Notes under the pieces: generated by a model
What the model saw: only the letters and a program-made list of their open reading frames with translations
Databases searched by the model: none
Told to the model about the DNA's origin: nothing
Translations under genes and position numbers: made by a program
In this document: positions 5,266-5,444 of the stretch, piece after piece
Layout: each line of letters starts with the position of its first letter
Position numbering within the stretch: the stretch's first letter is position 1
DNA from: Clostridia bacterium
GTDB taxonomy: Bacteria > Bacillota_A > Clostridia > Christensenellales > UBA1750
Direction of reading: 5' to 3'
DNA length: 5,444 nucleotides
Assembly: GCA_017413675.1 (NCBI GenBank)
Contig: JAFPSR010000002.1
Span: 1 to 5,444 of the forward strand

Positions 5266-5444
5266 CTATACCCGCTTCATCCACTTGCGGCTTTTTACCC
5301 GCCACAGGCAGAGCAGCGACTTGAGCATCCAGTCCAGCTTCAGGGCGATGTAGATCACAAAGGGCGGCGCGTGCAGCACAAGGCCGCACAGGGCGCCCAC
5401 GGGTACGGACACCAGCCACAGGAAGGCCGCGTCCGCAAACATGC
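5266..5444 (-). CDS. MATE-family efflux transporter, C-terminal end only
   Basis: The frame enters from the right edge and stops at TAG 5268-5266; only the last 58 full codons are present. They encode a membrane segment about 7-25 (FLWLVSVPVGALCGLVLHA), a second hydrophobic stretch about 28-36 and the basic end KSRKWMKRV. The order FADAAFLWLVSVPVG, then APPF, IALKLDWMLKS and a closing KW-basic motif matches the last helix and tail typical of MATE (Na+- or H+-driven multidrug/toxin export) proteins. The Met codon at 5442 is internal, not the start. The longer opposing frame through 5210-5419 is Arg/Ala-rich with no hydrophobic segment and is rejected. Family assignment is from a short conserved tail, so substrate and full domain content are unknown. 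Confidence 0.72.
   Translation of the reverse strand, partial: MFADAAFLWLVSVPVGALCGLVLHAPPFVIYIALKLDWMLKSLLCLWRVKSRKWMKRV

Noticed and set aside
5210..5419. A 69-codon minus-strand frame at the right edge
   Set aside because: It is Arg/Ala-rich and runs through a clear terminator hairpin; the neighbouring frame ending at 5266 has the membrane segment and basic tail of a MATE protein.

Overview
The window looks like chromosomal DNA from a Gram-positive anaerobe of the Bacillota, most likely a gut or rumen Clostridia-type bacterium. This is an inference. It rests on a class B sortase next to an LPXTG-type surface protein, membrane proteins with N-terminal zinc ribbons and a threonine/proline linker, strong AGGAGG ribosome binding sites and compact rho-independent terminators. 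Base composition is moderately GC-rich by eye. I see no mobile element, tRNA, rRNA or CRISPR array.

Left region (1-1775, + strand): the 3' part of a class B sortase gene, cut by the left edge, is followed after 23 bp by a surface-protein gene. That protein has a signal peptide, two tandem Spy0128/FctA-type pilin domains, a TPKTGD sorting signal, a membrane segment and a basic tail. A perfect 11-bp hairpin terminator closes the unit. The layout suggests a dedicated sortase plus substrate, possibly a small sortase-assembled pilus: the protein is exported, cut between Thr and Gly of the sorting signal, then attached to the wall or to another pilin.

Middle region (1816-3626, + strand): a good extended -10 promoter drives two overlapping genes. 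Both encode single-pass membrane proteins with a cytoplasmic four-cysteine zinc ribbon at the N-terminus and an extracytoplasmic C-terminal domain. The first most likely starts at TTG 1887 and the second at ATG 2446; the 11-nt overlap implies translational coupling. Their functions are unknown. A hairpin terminator follows at 3590-3614.

Right region (3638-5444, - strand): a complete FAD-dependent oxidoreductase of the FAD_oxidored type runs toward the zinc-ribbon operon and has its own probable promoter. Upstream of it on the same strand is the C-terminal end of a MATE-family efflux transporter, cut by the right edge and followed by its own terminator, so the two are probably separate units.

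There is no gene-free stretch over 300 bases. The two largest gaps, 1713-1886 and 5078-5265, hold the terminators and promoters listed.
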